Shown: one piece after another, positions 5,281 through 5,851 of the stretch
How the letters are laid out: each line of letters starts with the position of its first letter
Numbering within the stretch: the stretch's first letter is position 1
DNA from: Lachnospiraceae bacterium
GTDB lineage: Bacteria; Bacillota; Clostridia; Lachnospirales; Lachnospiraceae
Assembly (NCBI GenBank): GCA_900770225.1
Contig: CAAGJU010000104.1
Location: 1-5,851 of the forward strand
DNA length: 5,851 nt
Direction: 5' to 3'
The notes under the pieces: generated by a model
Told to the model about the DNA's origin: nothing
The model's database searches: none
What the model saw: only the letters and a program-made list of their open reading frames with translations
Program-made: the position numbers and the translations under genes

Positions 5281-5829
5281 ATGACCACCTATTTTACCTC
5301 TGAAAGCGTTACACAGGGCCATCCCGACAAGGTCTGCGACCAGATTGCCGACGCGATTCTCGACGCGGTGCTCGCCGCCGATCCATATGCCCACGTCGCC
5401 TGCGAGGTGACGGCCATCACCGACGCCGTGCACATCTTCGGCGAGATCACCACGCTTGCGAACGTCGATTACGAGGCGGTTGCCCGCGAGACAATCCGCA
5501 CCATTGGATACACAACGCCCGGCCACGGCTTTGACGCCGACACCTGCCGGATTGTGGTTGACCTGCATGAGCAGTCACCCGATATCAACATGGGCGTGCA
5601 GCGTGAAAACGAGGAGGAAAGCGGTGCCGGCGATCAGGGCATGATGTTCGGCTATGCATGCCGGGAGACGGAAAGCCTCATGCCGCTGCCCATCGAGCTG
5701 GCCCATGCGCTCACGCGCCGGCTCGCCGATGTGCGCGAGATGCGCATCATCCCAGAGCTTCTGCCGGACGGAAAGGCGCAGGTGACCGTTCAGTATGAGG
5801 ATGGCATCCCCACGCGCATCGACACGGTA
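5281..5829 (+). CDS. metK: S-adenosylmethionine synthetase, N-terminal part (truncated by contig end)
   Basis: The enzyme makes SAM from methionine and ATP. The frame starts MTTYFTSESVTQGHPDKVCD and carries the family signatures in order: HPDK (14-17, with the catalytic-type His14), GEITT (54-58), FDADTC (84-89), EQSPDI (97-102) and GAGDQGMMFGYA (115-126), the ATP-site hexapeptide. About 183 of the usual 385-400 residues are present. AAGGAG (5266-5271), inside the last two codons of the radical SAM gene, is 9 bases from the ATG, and the gap between the genes is 6 bases, so the two are surely co-transcribed. The residue before GHPDK is Gln where Glu is usual. The frame stays open into adapter sequence; anything after Val183 (GTA, 5827-5829) is artefact. 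Whether this is the only metK of the genome cannot be told. Confidence 0.97.
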
Positions 5830-5851
5830 GATCGGAAGAGCACACGTCTGA
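5829..5851 (+). other. Illumina TruSeq adapter contamination at contig end
   Basis: From 5829 the sequence begins AGATCGGAAGAGC and continues to match the TruSeq read-1 adapter to the last base, 23 bases in all. MetK homology stops at this junction: the family continues after DTV with a residue run such as VVSTQH, whereas here it reads DRKSTRL. The first A may be shared with the genomic sequence. Confidence 0.97.

Noticed and set aside
3832..5568. Long minus-strand open frame opposite the radical SAM gene and metK
   Set aside because: It is a composition shadow of two clearly recognisable plus-strand genes. Its translation is rich in Val, Ala, Gly and Asp without family motifs, and it crosses two gene boundaries and the promoter.

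Overview
The window looks like chromosomal DNA of an anaerobic Firmicute, probably a moderately GC-rich member of Clostridia. The support is strong AGGAGG-type ribosome binding sites, short intergenic gaps, DhaS-like TetR regulators, an Mbeg1-like (DUF2974) hydrolase, and a radical SAM protein of a type I associate with clostridial genomes. This is judged by eye, with no database search. No rRNA, tRNA, CRISPR array, insertion sequence or phage gene is visible.

Left part (1-2983), all genes on the minus strand. Bases 1-62 hold the first 20 codons of a TetR-family regulator that runs off the window. A 215-base gap follows, with a candidate promoter for that regulator, a 12-bp perfect palindrome and two hairpins with T-tracts on the plus strand. 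A compact three-gene operon, read right to left, comes next: a six-helix DUF308/HdeD-like membrane protein (2090-2659), an Mbeg1-like alpha/beta hydrolase (930-2087, 2 bases after the previous stop), and an unrecognised two-helix membrane protein (278-883). An extended -10 box at 2732-2740 probably drives it. Upstream of it, 2843-2973 holds a terminator for the next regulator, a long hairpin, and a second minus-strand terminator that may mark a small structured RNA.

Right part (2984-5851). A complete TetR-family regulator (2984-3550, minus) is divergent from a plus-strand pair. The pair is a radical SAM enzyme (3895-5274) with a cysteine-rich C-terminal tail, followed 6 bases later by metK (5281 onward), S-adenosylmethionine synthetase. 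The arrangement suggests that one regulatory region controls both a SAM-consuming radical enzyme and the enzyme that makes SAM. The radical SAM substrate cannot be read from the sequence.

The last 23 bases (5829-5851) match the Illumina TruSeq adapter. They are not genomic, so metK is cut at about residue 182-183 by the contig end and the adapter-encoded residues should be ignored.
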